Source of the DNA: Nitrosospira sp. Is2
Lineage (GTDB): Bacteria > Pseudomonadota > Gammaproteobacteria > Burkholderiales > Nitrosomonadaceae
DNA: 64,000 bases
Assembly (NCBI RefSeq): GCF_033095785.1
Contig: NZ_CP137134.1
Location: 806,001 to 870,000, forward strand
Direction: 5' to 3'
The first letter of the stretch is position 1; each line of letters opens with the position of its first letter. Below the pieces are notes generated by a model. It saw only the letters and a program-made list of their open reading frames with translations, was not told the origin of the DNA and did not search any database. Shown piece after piece: positions 18,481 through 28,700 of the stretch. The translations under genes and the position numbers were made by a program.

Positions 18481-18656
18481 GTATTTACAAACCTTTTTTG
18501 AATAAATTACCGAAGGAAAACCATACGGGAATGTAAAGAAAAATGAGCGAATAGTCAAGAAATACTATTGCTCGTTTTTCCGGGGAATTACGACCTCTAG
18601 CGGGTAAAACGTCCGGGAAAACCGCGGAATGAACTGTCCAGTATCAAAGACCGCAT

Positions 18657-19247
18657 CTACTTGTGTTGGTTCAATAATTTCTTGAAGTCAATACGGGTCG
18701 ATTCGATGGTCGCAGCCTTCAACGTTCTTCGCATTTGCCCAAGCGCGGTCGTATGTCGGCTGTTGGTCATCGCGGCGCTGCAATCCGACGGGACGAGAAT
18801 TTCAAAACCACGCAAATACGCGTCATTCGCGGTGAACAAAACGCACGAATCGGTAGTGAGGCCGCAAAGAATTAATTTCCGAGCATGCAGATCCCGCAGT
18901 AAGAGATCCAGTGGAGTCTGAAAAAAACCCGAGTGCCTGGGCTTGAGAACGAAATAATCGTCCCGTTGTGGAACAAGTTGCTTGGCTATCGGAGCACCTC
19001 GTACGCCATCTCTCACGCAACTGGAAATGAGATGCTTGAAATCGGACTGCCACTGCCCAAAATTGTCATTCACATACACACAGGGCACGCCGTTGATTTT
19101 TGCTTCAAGCTTCAGCCGCGCAATATTCCCCGCAGCAGGCACAGCAGCGGCGGATAGCTTGTCTCCGTCCTCGAATTCCAGATCGTTGATGACATCAATA
19201 AGGAGGAGCGCAACAGCACATTCGTGGAGCACGCATTCGTCATTCAT
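18657..19247 (-). CDS. Isochorismatase-like cysteine hydrolase
   Basis: The 196-residue protein has the family triad: Asp in LLLIDVIND, a Lys in FVLKPRHSGF, and Cys in LCGLTTDSCVLFTAND. Family members hydrolyse isochorismate, nicotinamide or similar amides; the residues do not say which. The gene stands alone between the desaturase and a redox pair. Confidence 0.88.
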   Translation of the reverse strand: MNDECVLHECAVALLLIDVINDLEFEDGDKLSAAAVPAAGNIARLKLEAKINGVPCVYVNDNFGQWQSDFKHLISSCVRDGVRGAPIAKQLVPQRDDYFVLKPRHSGFFQTPLDLLLRDLHARKLILCGLTTDSCVLFTANDAYLRGFEILVPSDCSAAMTNSRHTTALGQMRRTLKAATIESTRIDFKKLLNQHK

Positions 19248-19300
19248 TGCCAGATCACGTTCCTTGTTGTTTTAGGTAACCGCAAACGTATTGAGGGGGT

Positions 19301-19765
19301 TCATACCGGCTTGGCCACCATTAGATAAAACACGACAACCAGCGCAAAAAATGCCGGAATGCCGAGTGCAATCCAGAGCCGGAAATACCGCCAATACGAC
19401 GCGGGCAAATGGGTGTTGCTATCGCGGGCCTCGGCCGCCAGCCGCTGCATTTTTATTTGCAACCAAACGACGGGGAGCCAGCAGGCCGCGGCTAACAGGT
19501 ACAGGCCTATCGACCAGGAGATCCAGCGGGCCGTGAGAGGGATACCGGCGAGGTAGATGAGATAAAACCCGGTAAGGGGCTGAATAACGATGGTGGTTGC
19601 GGTAAACAGCCAGTCTGCGGTCACTACGTTTTTCCCCACCGCTGCCACAATCGGGGGACTCCTTGTCAGAGTCGCGCAAATCATATAGTAGGCTGTGCCT
19701 ATACCCGTGCCGAAGAGTAAGGTTGAAGAGAGAATATGCAGCCATTTTGCGGTGATGTAATCCAT
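19301..19765 (-). CDS. DUF2269 family integral membrane protein
   Basis: The ATG at 19765 overlaps the stop of the upstream SDR-DoxX gene by one base and gives 154 residues; longer frames read back through that gene. It has four hydrophobic spans (about 5-25, 50-75, 80-105 and 130-150) and begins MDYITAKWLHILSSTLLFG as DUF2269 proteins do. Function unknown; tight coupling suggests it works with the preceding oxidoreductase. Confidence 0.8.
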   Translation of the reverse strand: MDYITAKWLHILSSTLLFGTGIGTAYYMICATLTRSPPIVAAVGKNVVTADWLFTATTIVIQPLTGFYLIYLAGIPLTARWISWSIGLYLLAAACWLPVVWLQIKMQRLAAEARDSNTHLPASYWRYFRLWIALGIPAFFALVVVFYLMVAKPV

Positions 19766-21045
19766 TACCGCTTCTCCAACTCGTACAACACCAGGATTGC
19801 GGCCAGGATAGGCAGATTTTTTATCAAAGGTCCGAAGGGATGCAGCCAGAACTCGGGGAGATAAAACGTTATGGTAACGGTATAGAGACCGATGAGCGTC
19901 GCCTGCGCTATCCACAGAAATTTTCGACGACGTAAAAACAGCGTTCCCAAGCCGAATGCAAAATCCAGAGCGGCGGCGCCATAAAGAGCTATGGGCGCGA
20001 GGCTGCTGCCCGTGATTCCTACTCGCGCGAGCATCGCATAGCTGTCTTCGACCGGATAAACGCCCATCGACACGACGCCGGCGACAAGCCAAACCGCCGC
20101 GAGGGACACGCGCAGCACGAGTTCGAGCCACTCCATCAGCGCTGACGTCCGTGATTCCCTTGCGCTCCAGGGGGACGTGAATTCGCTCACCGGCTTGGGG
20201 GCTCGACCCAGAAGATTCCTGGTCGCGCCCGGATCAGCGGTGTTTCCCCGCTGAAGCATCCTCCATGTGTCGAGGTCAAGCATCCCTTTCCCGGACCACT
20301 GGCCAATTTGCGCTGAAATATCGACCAGAGCAGCAGGGATATGCATAAATTTGCCCGGGCCCAACCCCATGGAGTGGCGCAATTCATCCAGATAGCGCTG
20401 CAGCGTAACGGGTTCGGGACCAACAAGCGGGACGCGCTGCCCCAGATATCGCTCTGTTTCCACCAACCGTACCACCGCTCGGATTAGATCGTCGATGTGA
20501 ATCGGCTGAATTGCCTGATCACCGGCGCCCGGCAACGGAATCAAAGGCAAGCTTGCCATCATATTGAATACCCTGGCGCTGGTCCCCCCCGGCCCATACA
20601 CAAGTGACGGCTGTACCACCACCGCCTTCTTCGACGACGCCAGCAAGGCATCATCCGCGGCCTTTTTGCTGAGATGATATCGACTGCTTGCTCGCTCATC
20701 CGCTCCCAACGCGGAAATCTGCACGACCTTGACGCCGGCGGCGGCGCTGGCTGCAAAAAGCGCTCGCGGAGCACGGTCGTGAAGCGCCTCGAAAGTCTGC
20801 GCCCCGTGTTCGCGCAATATCCCGACCGCATTTATAGTCACGTCGATACCCGCAAGCCGCCTTTGCCAGACATCCGGTTCGAAATCGCGCGTGTAATCAA
20901 CCGGAATACACGCTAGCCTACTGCACTTTCCTTGAGCTGGGCATTCTCTTACCGCGCATTTGACTTCATGCCCCGCATCAACCAGCGCCTTGACCAACTG
21001 GCTGCCGATAAAACCCGTTGCACCTGTAACCAATACCGTGGCCAT
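19765..21045 (-). CDS. NAD(P)-binding SDR protein fused to a DoxX-like membrane domain
   Basis: The 426-residue protein has an N-terminal atypical short-chain dehydrogenase domain (about 1-290, GATGFIGSQLV at 7-17, resembling complex I NDUFA9-type proteins) and a C-terminal DoxX-like domain of four membrane spans (about 300-426). The active-site Tyr/Lys pattern is YHLSKKAADD. A quinone or envelope redox role is plausible. It is followed without a gap by the DUF2269 membrane gene. Confidence 0.87.
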   Translation of the reverse strand: MATVLVTGATGFIGSQLVKALVDAGHEVKCAVRECPAQGKCSRLACIPVDYTRDFEPDVWQRRLAGIDVTINAVGILREHGAQTFEALHDRAPRALFAASAAAGVKVVQISALGADERASSRYHLSKKAADDALLASSKKAVVVQPSLVYGPGGTSARVFNMMASLPLIPLPGAGDQAIQPIHIDDLIRAVVRLVETERYLGQRVPLVGPEPVTLQRYLDELRHSMGLGPGKFMHIPAALVDISAQIGQWSGKGMLDLDTWRMLQRGNTADPGATRNLLGRAPKPVSEFTSPWSARESRTSALMEWLELVLRVSLAAVWLVAGVVSMGVYPVEDSYAMLARVGITGSSLAPIALYGAAALDFAFGLGTLFLRRRKFLWIAQATLIGLYTVTITFYLPEFWLHPFGPLIKNLPILAAILVLYELEKR

Positions 21046-21142
21046 TTATGGATCGGTGGAACTTGACTGACTACAGTAGAATACAGGCACGAATTTTTGC
21101 CGCGGAGTGACTGCGAGACAAAAATAAGCTATATTTTTTATC

Positions 21143-21655
21143 ATGAAAAATCCTGTGAAAAGCTTGAGAGAAGCATTTCAAAACAGTCTTGTTTCCGGTA
21201 CCGTTGCCAGCGTTGCGTCAACGATCTCGCTTTCGATGCTGGGTAAAGCCGAACTGGACAGATCAGCAGCTCCTGTCAATGGCCCAAGCCAGTGGATCTG
21301 GGGGCGGCACGCACCCTATCAGAACCGTTTTAGCCTTCGCTATACCATGGTCGGCTATTTGATACACCACGCCGCATCCGTCTTTTGGGCGCTCTGGTAC
21401 GAGAGACTGCGCCAGCGCTTATCGGTTGCTGAGAACACTGCCGCCGTGCTGGCGCCTGCGGCCGTGATAGCAGCCGCCGCCTACACCGTTGATTTTCATT
21501 TGACCCCGCAACGGCTGACACCCGGATTTGAACACCGCCTGTCTAAGCGCTCGCTACTAATCGTGTACGGAACGTTCGCCCTCGGCTTGGCGGCTACGGC
21601 TTTACTGAAGCGTTATCCAAAATCCGAGGGCATGCCCAATCGGAAAAAGCCGTAA
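21143..21655 (+). CDS. Hypothetical membrane protein
   Basis: The 170-residue protein has three or four hydrophobic segments (about 15-33, 70-85, 99-118 and 140-155), a loop with GPSQWIWGRHAPYQNRFS, and a basic tail. I do not recognise the family. It is divergent from the SDR-DoxX gene. An in-frame ATG at 21143 follows an AT-rich region; no strong ribosome binding site is seen. Confidence 0.65.
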   Translation: MKNPVKSLREAFQNSLVSGTVASVASTISLSMLGKAELDRSAAPVNGPSQWIWGRHAPYQNRFSLRYTMVGYLIHHAASVFWALWYERLRQRLSVAENTAAVLAPAAVIAAAAYTVDFHLTPQRLTPGFEHRLSKRSLLIVYGTFALGLAATALLKRYPKSEGMPNRKKP

Positions 21656-22097
21656 TTTCCATTGTTTCACCCGGTGACTATTCCTCCGAATGTCACTGAG
21701 AGGCTTTAGCTTCGGCCCGAGCCCGACTTAGGCTGCGATCATCCAATGCGCCAGATACCCGATATATATTTGATATGTTCGCAGAGCGCGAGGCCTTCCA
21801 CTCTACTCAAATTTAAAACCGCCGAATGTGCGTTAACGCACTGAAAGACTCTGACCCGGCTATTACGATTAAGCCATAATTTGGAGTAGCACGTGGCAAC
21901 GTTATTAGCTAATTTTGCGTTGCAAACGTCACATCTAAATATTTTGCTGCGCCGCTTTTGGTCTCTGCTGCGCCGCTTTTGGTCTCATCTGGCATAAAAT
22001 CTTGTTCGCACCAGTACCACCTTCCCCATTCATCATTGCGAAGATCCTATGGGTTCATCTCGCAAATTTTAACGCCGACTTCCATCCTGCCTGAAGC
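21656..22097. other. 440-base intergenic region, no gene seen
   Basis: No supported coding frame. It contains the 21-base tandem duplication annotated separately and is AT-richer toward the right. A promoter for the DUF421 gene may lie here, but no clear -35/-10 pair was found. Confidence 0.5.
21946..21987. repeat. Tandem 21-base duplication
   Basis: Two adjacent copies of GCTGCGCCGCTTTTGGTCTC plus one variable base (T or A), 20 of 21 bases identical. It lies in non-coding DNA. It looks like a recent slippage duplication. Confidence 0.9.
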
Positions 22098-22631
22098 ATG
22101 ATCGACTGGTCACATCTTTTTGGCTTTTCAGTAAATCCAGCCGAGATGGTGATCAGGGGAACAGTTATCTACTGGTTCATATTTCTGCTGTTCAGATTCG
22201 TGCTTCGGCGTGACATCGGGGCCATCGGCATCGCCGACGTCATGCTCGTAGTCCTCATCGCCGATGCGGCAAGCAATGGCATGTCCGGAAGCTATGACTC
22301 CATCACGGATGGCTGCCTTCTTATCGCCACCATTGCAGGATGGAACTACGTTCTTGACTGGGCCAGTTTTCACTTCCCTTCAATCCGCAACCTAGTCGAA
22401 CCGCCTCCGCTGGCTCTCATACGCGACGGCAAGCTGCAACGCAAAGCCATGCGGCAGGAGTTGATTACTGCCTCGGAACTGGAATCGAAGCTGCGCGAAC
22501 ATGGCGTTGAAAATTTCGCCGAAATAAGAATAGCTTATCTTGAAGATAACGGTGAAATCAGCGTATTGCGCCGTGACGGGAAAGAACCGGAACAATCCTC
22601 GCGCCGATCCCCGGGTAAAAGCCCCGTCTAG
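22098..22631 (+). CDS. DUF421 (YetF-like) membrane protein
   Basis: The 177-residue protein has two or three membrane spans in the first 95 residues and a small cytosolic beta domain with PPPLALIRDGKLQRKAMRQE and FAEIRIAYLEDNGEISVL, typical of DUF421/YetF. The role is unknown in most bacteria; homologues appear in spore germination and stress settings. It is alone, 113 bases before the phosphatase gene. Confidence 0.85.
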   Translation: MIDWSHLFGFSVNPAEMVIRGTVIYWFIFLLFRFVLRRDIGAIGIADVMLVVLIADAASNGMSGSYDSITDGCLLIATIAGWNYVLDWASFHFPSIRNLVEPPPLALIRDGKLQRKAMRQELITASELESKLREHGVENFAEIRIAYLEDNGEISVLRRDGKEPEQSSRRSPGKSPV

Positions 22632-22744
22632 CAGTTTCCTGAGATGTTGTCTCCGCCCTCGTGCTCCCGTGGCTTCCCTGGCTCTGCAATAACGGCTCCG
22701 GCGTTACCTCATTCTCAACCAGTGCGAATCCGTTCAGCGAAGCA

Positions 22745-23533
22745 ATGAACAGTGTCGATCACGAACAAGCATTAGAGTTCGCTCAATACCTGGCTGATGT
22801 TGGCGGCCAAATCGCACTTCGGTATTTCCGCACCTCTCTGGAAATTTCCTGCAAGCCCGACCAGAGCCCTGTGACAGCAGCGGATTTTGAAATCGAGAGT
22901 ACGCTCCGCCGACTGATCCGTGAACGATATCCCCGCCATGGGATTATTGGCGAGGAATACGGCGGCATGCCGGCCAGCGATTACAGCTGGGTAGTCGACC
23001 CCCTAGATGGCACCCTGAGTTTTGCCATGGGAAATCCTCTCTTCGGCATCCTCGTCGGTTTGCTCTTTCATCATGAGCCCATTATCGGACTGATTGATCT
23101 ACCAGCGTTGAAAGAACGATGGATAGGGGATGGGAAACTCACGAAATTCACTGGCGGTGACCAGGTTCACGTAGTCAAGGCAGGTCGTTGCCATTCCATC
23201 GAAGAGGCGCGCCTGTATGTGTCAACACCGCATTTGACTCCTTCTTCTGAACGTCCCTTGATTAATGCACTGTGTCAACGCGCGGCCGTAGCTCAGCATG
23301 GGTGCGATTGTTATGCCTACGGCTTGCTCGCCTCGGGACATTGCGACCTCGTGGTGGAATCCGGGCTCGGACCTTGCGACTATCTGCCCCTGGTCCCGGT
23401 GATCCGCGGCGCTGGCGGATGGATAGCGGATTGGCAAGGCGATCCGCTCGGCTTGAATTCGGGTGAGCGGATAATCGCCGCGGCAAATAGGCCTCTCCTT
23501 GATGCGGTCATTGATGCGTTAGCGGCCTCTTGA
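22745..23533 (+). CDS. Inositol monophosphatase family phosphatase (HisN-like)
   Basis: I chose the ATG at 22745 (262 residues), because the upstream frame has no family similarity. Metal-binding motifs are GEEYGG (about residue 75) and DPLDGTLSFAMG (Asp85 onward), with the late GLGPCDYLPLVPVIRGAGG. The spacing resembles histidinol-phosphatase of the IMPase family more than SuhB, but the substrate is not fixed by what I can see. Confidence 0.82.
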   Translation: MNSVDHEQALEFAQYLADVGGQIALRYFRTSLEISCKPDQSPVTAADFEIESTLRRLIRERYPRHGIIGEEYGGMPASDYSWVVDPLDGTLSFAMGNPLFGILVGLLFHHEPIIGLIDLPALKERWIGDGKLTKFTGGDQVHVVKAGRCHSIEEARLYVSTPHLTPSSERPLINALCQRAAVAQHGCDCYAYGLLASGHCDLVVESGLGPCDYLPLVPVIRGAGGWIADWQGDPLGLNSGERIIAAANRPLLDAVIDALAAS

Positions 23534-23700
23534 CGCCGTCTACCGCTCCACAGCGCATCCATTGCATCAACGGCAGAGCACGGCAACGTGCTTTAGTAAT
23601 TTTGCTTGGATCAGATTCGGTAAGTGCGATGCCGCACCGAATGCATAAAACGGTAAAGGTAGCATTTCCTATCGTCGCTAAACCTCGTTAGGAGAGCGTC

Positions 23701-24129
23701 ATGAATTTCCATCCGATATCTCCCGCATTTCCAGTTGGCGCATTAACGGTCGCGCTAGCGCTCGTTTTTCTGGGTATTAACGGGGCAACTCAGGCGCAAG
23801 TGACGCCCGGCACAGGCGGTACCACTGGGGTGCCGCCGGGCCAAGGTAGTTCCGTTATCGGGCAGCCGCCTCAGGCGCCAGGCGGTTCCATTATTGGCCA
23901 ACCCACTCCGGGCGGACATACGGACACTCTTCCCCAGCAGTCGACGGGGGGGTCAAGGATAGGTCAACCTCCGCCTGGGCTGGGTGGTTACGGTTCAACG
24001 CCCGGAAGCGATCCGGTAAGGGATAAATTGAACCGGACGAATAGAGAAGCTGCCGACATCGATCGCGACGGCAGATTGAGCCCGGAAGAAGCTGCCAGAA
24101 TCCCGCCGGGAACGCCGTTGCCACGGTAG
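23701..24129 (+). CDS. Exported Gly/Pro-rich protein with one EF-hand-like loop
   Basis: The 142-residue protein has a strong AGGAG seven bases before ATG and a signal peptide ending near ATQAQ. The middle holds three degenerate repeats of the form GGS-x-IGQPP. Residues near 118-129 read DIDRDGRLSPEE, a canonical EF-hand calcium loop. It probably acts in the periplasm or outside the cell. Unknown family. Confidence 0.72.
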   Translation: MNFHPISPAFPVGALTVALALVFLGINGATQAQVTPGTGGTTGVPPGQGSSVIGQPPQAPGGSIIGQPTPGGHTDTLPQQSTGGSRIGQPPPGLGGYGSTPGSDPVRDKLNRTNREAADIDRDGRLSPEEAARIPPGTPLPR

Positions 24130-24194
24130 TAAACCGCCTCAGCTGACTTCTCATCCGATTCTCTGGTGATGAAAAAAATCAAAGGAAGAGCCAC

Positions 24195-25355
24195 ATGCGC
24201 GCGCTAACCTATCACGGAGCTCATGACGTTCGGGTAGATACCGTTCCTGATCCGATACTACAGGAACGGGACGATATCATTCTCCGGATTACCGCCACGG
24301 CGATCTGCGGGTCAGACCTGCATCTGTACCGGGGCAAAATTCCGGAACTCAAGGATGGCGACATCCTAGGCCATGAATTTATGGGAGTCGTGGTTGATAC
24401 CGGATCCGACGTGTCAGCGCTACAAAAAGGCGACCGGGTAGTGGTACCGTTTGTGATCGCCTGCGGAGCGTGTTTCTTCTGTGACCGGCAATTATTCGCC
24501 GCTTGCGAAACCACCAATCCAGACCGTGGCGCAATCCTCAATAAGAAGAGCGTGCGTCCCGGTGCGGCTCTTTTTGGCTACACCCATCTTTATGGAGGCG
24601 TACCTGGAGGGCAGGCCGAATATGTACGCGTTCCGAAGGCAAACATAGGGCCCATCAAGGTTGGCGATACGCTTGCTGACGAGCGTGTGCTGTTCTTGAG
24701 CGACATCCTGCCCACCGGGTATCAAGCGGTAGTGAATGCCGATGTCGGGCCGGGATCGAGCGTAGCAATCTTCGGCGCCGGTCCCGTCGGTCTGATGACG
24801 GCCGCGTGCGCGCGAATGCTGGGGGCGGAACAAATCTTTATGGTCGACCACCATCCGTACCGGCTTGAGTTTGCGCGTAAAACATATAACGTCTTCCCAA
24901 TCAATTTCGACGAGGTCGATGCGGCCGAAGTTATTATCGACAATACGGCCGGCAGGGGCGTCGATGCCGCTATCGATGCGGTGGGATTCGAAGCCAAGGG
25001 GAGCGCGCTGGAAACTGTGATGACAAACCTGAAACTTGAAGGCAGCAGTGGCAAGGCGCTTCGTCAATGCATCGCAGCCGTGCGCCGCGGCGGCACTGTC
25101 AGCGTGCCGGGAGTTTATGCCGGTTTCATACACGGCTTTCTTTTTGGCGATGCCTTTGAGAAGGGGCTGGTATTCAAAATGGGACAAACCCATGTGCCGC
25201 GTTTCCTACCCGCACTTCTGAAGCATATAGAAGACGGCGAGTTACATCCGGACGCCATCATCAGCCACCGCATGCGACTCGCTGAAGCCGCAACCGGCTA
25301 TCGCATGTTCGACAAAAAAGAGGATGACTGCCGCAAGATTGTGCTGACGCCCTAG
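24195..25355 (+). CDS. Zinc-dependent alcohol dehydrogenase (formaldehyde-dehydrogenase-like)
   Basis: The 386-residue MDR protein has catalytic zinc ligands in CGSDLHLYRG and GHEFMG, a structural-zinc loop CGACFFCDRQLFAAC, and the NAD-binding loop GAGPVGLM (about residue 195). Length and loop order match the glutathione-independent formaldehyde dehydrogenase-like group. AAGGAAG lies before the ATG. The substrate is unproven. Confidence 0.9.
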   Translation: MRALTYHGAHDVRVDTVPDPILQERDDIILRITATAICGSDLHLYRGKIPELKDGDILGHEFMGVVVDTGSDVSALQKGDRVVVPFVIACGACFFCDRQLFAACETTNPDRGAILNKKSVRPGAALFGYTHLYGGVPGGQAEYVRVPKANIGPIKVGDTLADERVLFLSDILPTGYQAVVNADVGPGSSVAIFGAGPVGLMTAACARMLGAEQIFMVDHHPYRLEFARKTYNVFPINFDEVDAAEVIIDNTAGRGVDAAIDAVGFEAKGSALETVMTNLKLEGSSGKALRQCIAAVRRGGTVSVPGVYAGFIHGFLFGDAFEKGLVFKMGQTHVPRFLPALLKHIEDGELHPDAIISHRMRLAEAATGYRMFDKKEDDCRKIVLTP

Positions 25356-25717
25356 AGCTTCGCAAATATGCTTTGATGCGTGCTTGTCGACGAGCGGACA
25401 GTACTGTTCCGACTTTGGGCGTTGCTCCCGTGGGATGTTCAGTACCGCCCGGGAGCCCCCTCACCCTTTCTGCCATTTAGGCCCGCTACCGTATCTCCCC
25501 GCCGAGTTACTGTCCGCCATGGATACGTCATATATTTTCCTGGTTGAATAAGATCGCCATCAGATCCCCCCTGGCTAGTCAACACTGAGCCGGTTAAAAC
25601 GGGCGTAAATGTACGTTATCGCACAGTGCGAGCTCCGGAAAACCTCGATCATTGCAGCGCATTATCCACCAGGCTCTTCGCAGTCCATGGCTGCGCAGCC
25701 TTTTTCTTGGCATACCG
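25356..25717. other. Intergenic region before the fusion gene
   Basis: No independent gene seen. The fusion frame is open back to TTG 25652, adding 22 residues with a basic and hydrophobic character, so the true start could lie there. No clear promoter match was identified. Confidence 0.4.
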
Positions 25718-28700
25718 ATGAAGGCAACGTACAACGAAATTTTCTCATCCTACTGGCAGGCAGGTTATGAAGGCGCCGATCACATCAATAGCGCTGGAAT
25801 GCCACTATCGATGAACGATATCACGCAGCATGCGATGCTCGCATATGACGACTATTTATTGTTAAACGATTTCGGCATCAGAACTGTGCGCGAAAGTGTC
25901 GGTTGGCGCCTGGTAGAAAAAGACGGACATTTCGATTTCTCATCCATCGAAACTCGTGCTCGCGCGGCCGACGAGCTTGGGTTGCAGGTTATCTGGACAT
26001 TATGCCACTACGGCTGGCCGGATGATGTCGACGTGTACTCCCCCGCATTTATCGACCGGTTTGCCCGCTATTGTCATCGTGTGGTCAAGTATATCGAATC
26101 GCGCTCCGCACATCACGCTACCAGTATTTACTCGCCCATCAACGAGATCTCTTTTGCTAGCTGGGCCAGCGCGCAACTGCAGTTTATGTGCCTCGATCCA
26201 CGCGGCGACGAAGGCATGGAAATGAAACGCCAGCTTGTGCGCGCCACATTGAAGAGCTGCGAAGTAATCTGGGAAGTCAATCCCTCCGCACGCATCTTGC
26301 ATTGCGATCCGCTGATCCACGTGATCGCTCCGCATGACCGACCGGATCTCGGCGATTACGCAGCAATGCAAAGGGAATCTCAATTTGAGGCGTGGGATAT
26401 GCTCAGCGGCCGCAAGGAGCCTGAGCTTGGTGGCGCCCCGCAATTCCTGGATCTCATCGGCGTGAACTATTATCACAGCAACCAGTGGCAGACCGACGGC
26501 AATACCAATCGCAGCCTATGGTGGCATCTGGGCCACCCCCACCGCGTTCCGCTGTATAGCCTGCTGACTGAAGTGTACTGCCGCTACCGCCGCCCGATGC
26601 TGCTGGCCGAAACCAGCCACGTCGGAAGTGGCCGAGGCGCGTGGATCAAGGAAGTAGCCCGCGAGGCAGTAATGGCTCAACAGCACGGTGTCGAGCTACA
26701 CGGGATTTGCCTGTATCCGATAGTGGACCGGCCCGATTGGGAGGATACGCATCGGTGGCACAAGAGCGGCTTGTGGGAAGTGAACATTCATGGTGTGGAA
26801 GAAAAACCTTACCAACGTGTTCTATCGCAACCCTACGCGGCAGGGCTGCGCGACGCTCAGCGCGTGATAAAAAGCTTTTCTGATCAATATCTTAAAACTA
26901 AAGCCTCAACCACTATCCAAGGAGCCGCAATGACCACGATTATCGTTTTTTCTCACCTCCGTTGGGACTTTGTGTATCAGCGACCCCAACACCTTTTGTC
27001 ACGGATGGCTGAAAACTACAAGATTCTGTTCATTGAGGAACCCGTTTTCCACGAGCACGACAGCTTCCTCGAAACCTCCACGCCCGCGCCGCACATTACG
27101 GTTCTTAAACCCCATACGCCGGTCGCCGCGCCTGGTTTCCATGACGAGCAATTGCCGCACCTGATTAAACTGATGCGGCAGTTCGTGGCGAATGACCATC
27201 CGCATATAGCGTGGTTTTATACACCGATGGCATTGCCGTTACTACATGAATTGGATCCCTCCCTGGTCGTGTACGATTGCATGGACGAACTCGCCGCGTT
27301 TAAAAACCCTCCGAAGCAGATGCTTCAGCGCGAGAATGCGTTGTTCAAAGTGGCCGACCTGGTGTTTACCGGCGGCCCGAGCCTGTATCGCGCAAAGCGG
27401 GAACGACACCACAATGTGCATTGCTTTCCCAGCAGCGTTGATCTAGTGCATTTTGAACAGGCGCTCGATCGCAGCAACATTCATCCGGTGCACGAGAATA
27501 TTCCCGGCCCAAGGCTTGGCTACTATGGAGTAATTGATGAACGGGTCGATCTCGAGCTGATCGACCGACTGGCCGAGGCACACCCCCAATGGCAGATCCT
27601 GCTGGTGGGCCCAGTGGTAAAAATAGACCGGGCCGCATTGCCCAAACGTCATAATATCCATTATCTGGGCCAGCAGCCCTACAAAGCTTTACCCCAATTT
27701 CTGGCCGGCTGGAACGTGTGCCTGCTGCCGTTCGCATTGAATGAATCGACCCGCTTCATCAGTCCCACTAAAACCCTTGAGTATATGGCCGCCGAGTTAC
27801 CCATTGTTAGCACGCCGATCGTTGACGTGCTGGAGTTGTATGGGGAAGTCGTGGCGATCGCGGACTCGCCGCAGGCTTTTATCAAGGCCTGTGAAAACGC
27901 GTTACTGACCACTCCGGAGGAGCACACGCGGAACGTTATCAAGATGAGGGAACTGGTATCGGAAACATCCTGGAACACCACAGCGGAAAAAATGCACGAA
28001 CTGATACACCACACGCATGCACAAAAGGAAACATCGCTAAGCGCAGCACGGGCGCAGAGCAAGCCGCAACCGCTCCTGCAACGCGAAATTCAGCCGGAAC
28101 CGGCGGAGAACAGGAAATGCGTGATCATCGGCGGGGGGCCGACCGGGTTGAGCGCGGCTTATCACCTCGACGAGGACACCCTCTTGCTGGACAAAAACTC
28201 GTCCGTCGGAGGCTGGTGCCGCTCGATCGAGGATAAAGGCTTCACCTTTGATCATGCGGGTCACATCATGTTTTCAAATGATCCCTATGTGCTGCAGCTC
28301 TATAAAATCCTGCTCGGCAACAATGTGCACTGGCAAAACCGCGAAGCCTGGGTATACAGCAAAGGGGTGCATACGCGCTATCCCTTCCAGGGCGCTCTGT
28401 ACGGTCTGCCTCCGGACGTCATCAAGGAGTGCATCGTCGGGGCGATGGAATCACGATATGGCGCTCTGAAAAATCAGGGTTCGAAAAATGCCGCTGCCTG
28501 CCAGGGCGTGGATGGCGCAGCCGCCGTGCTTTCAGACTGCTGCGCTGACGGAACGGTGCCCGAGTCTGGCAAAACAGTTCTGCGACAGGAGATGACGAGC
28601 GCAAAAAACCGGCCCGAGAACTTCGAGGAATTCATCTACAGAATGTGGGGGGCGGGTATCGCAAAACACTTTGCGATACCCTACAACCGGAAGCTCTGGA

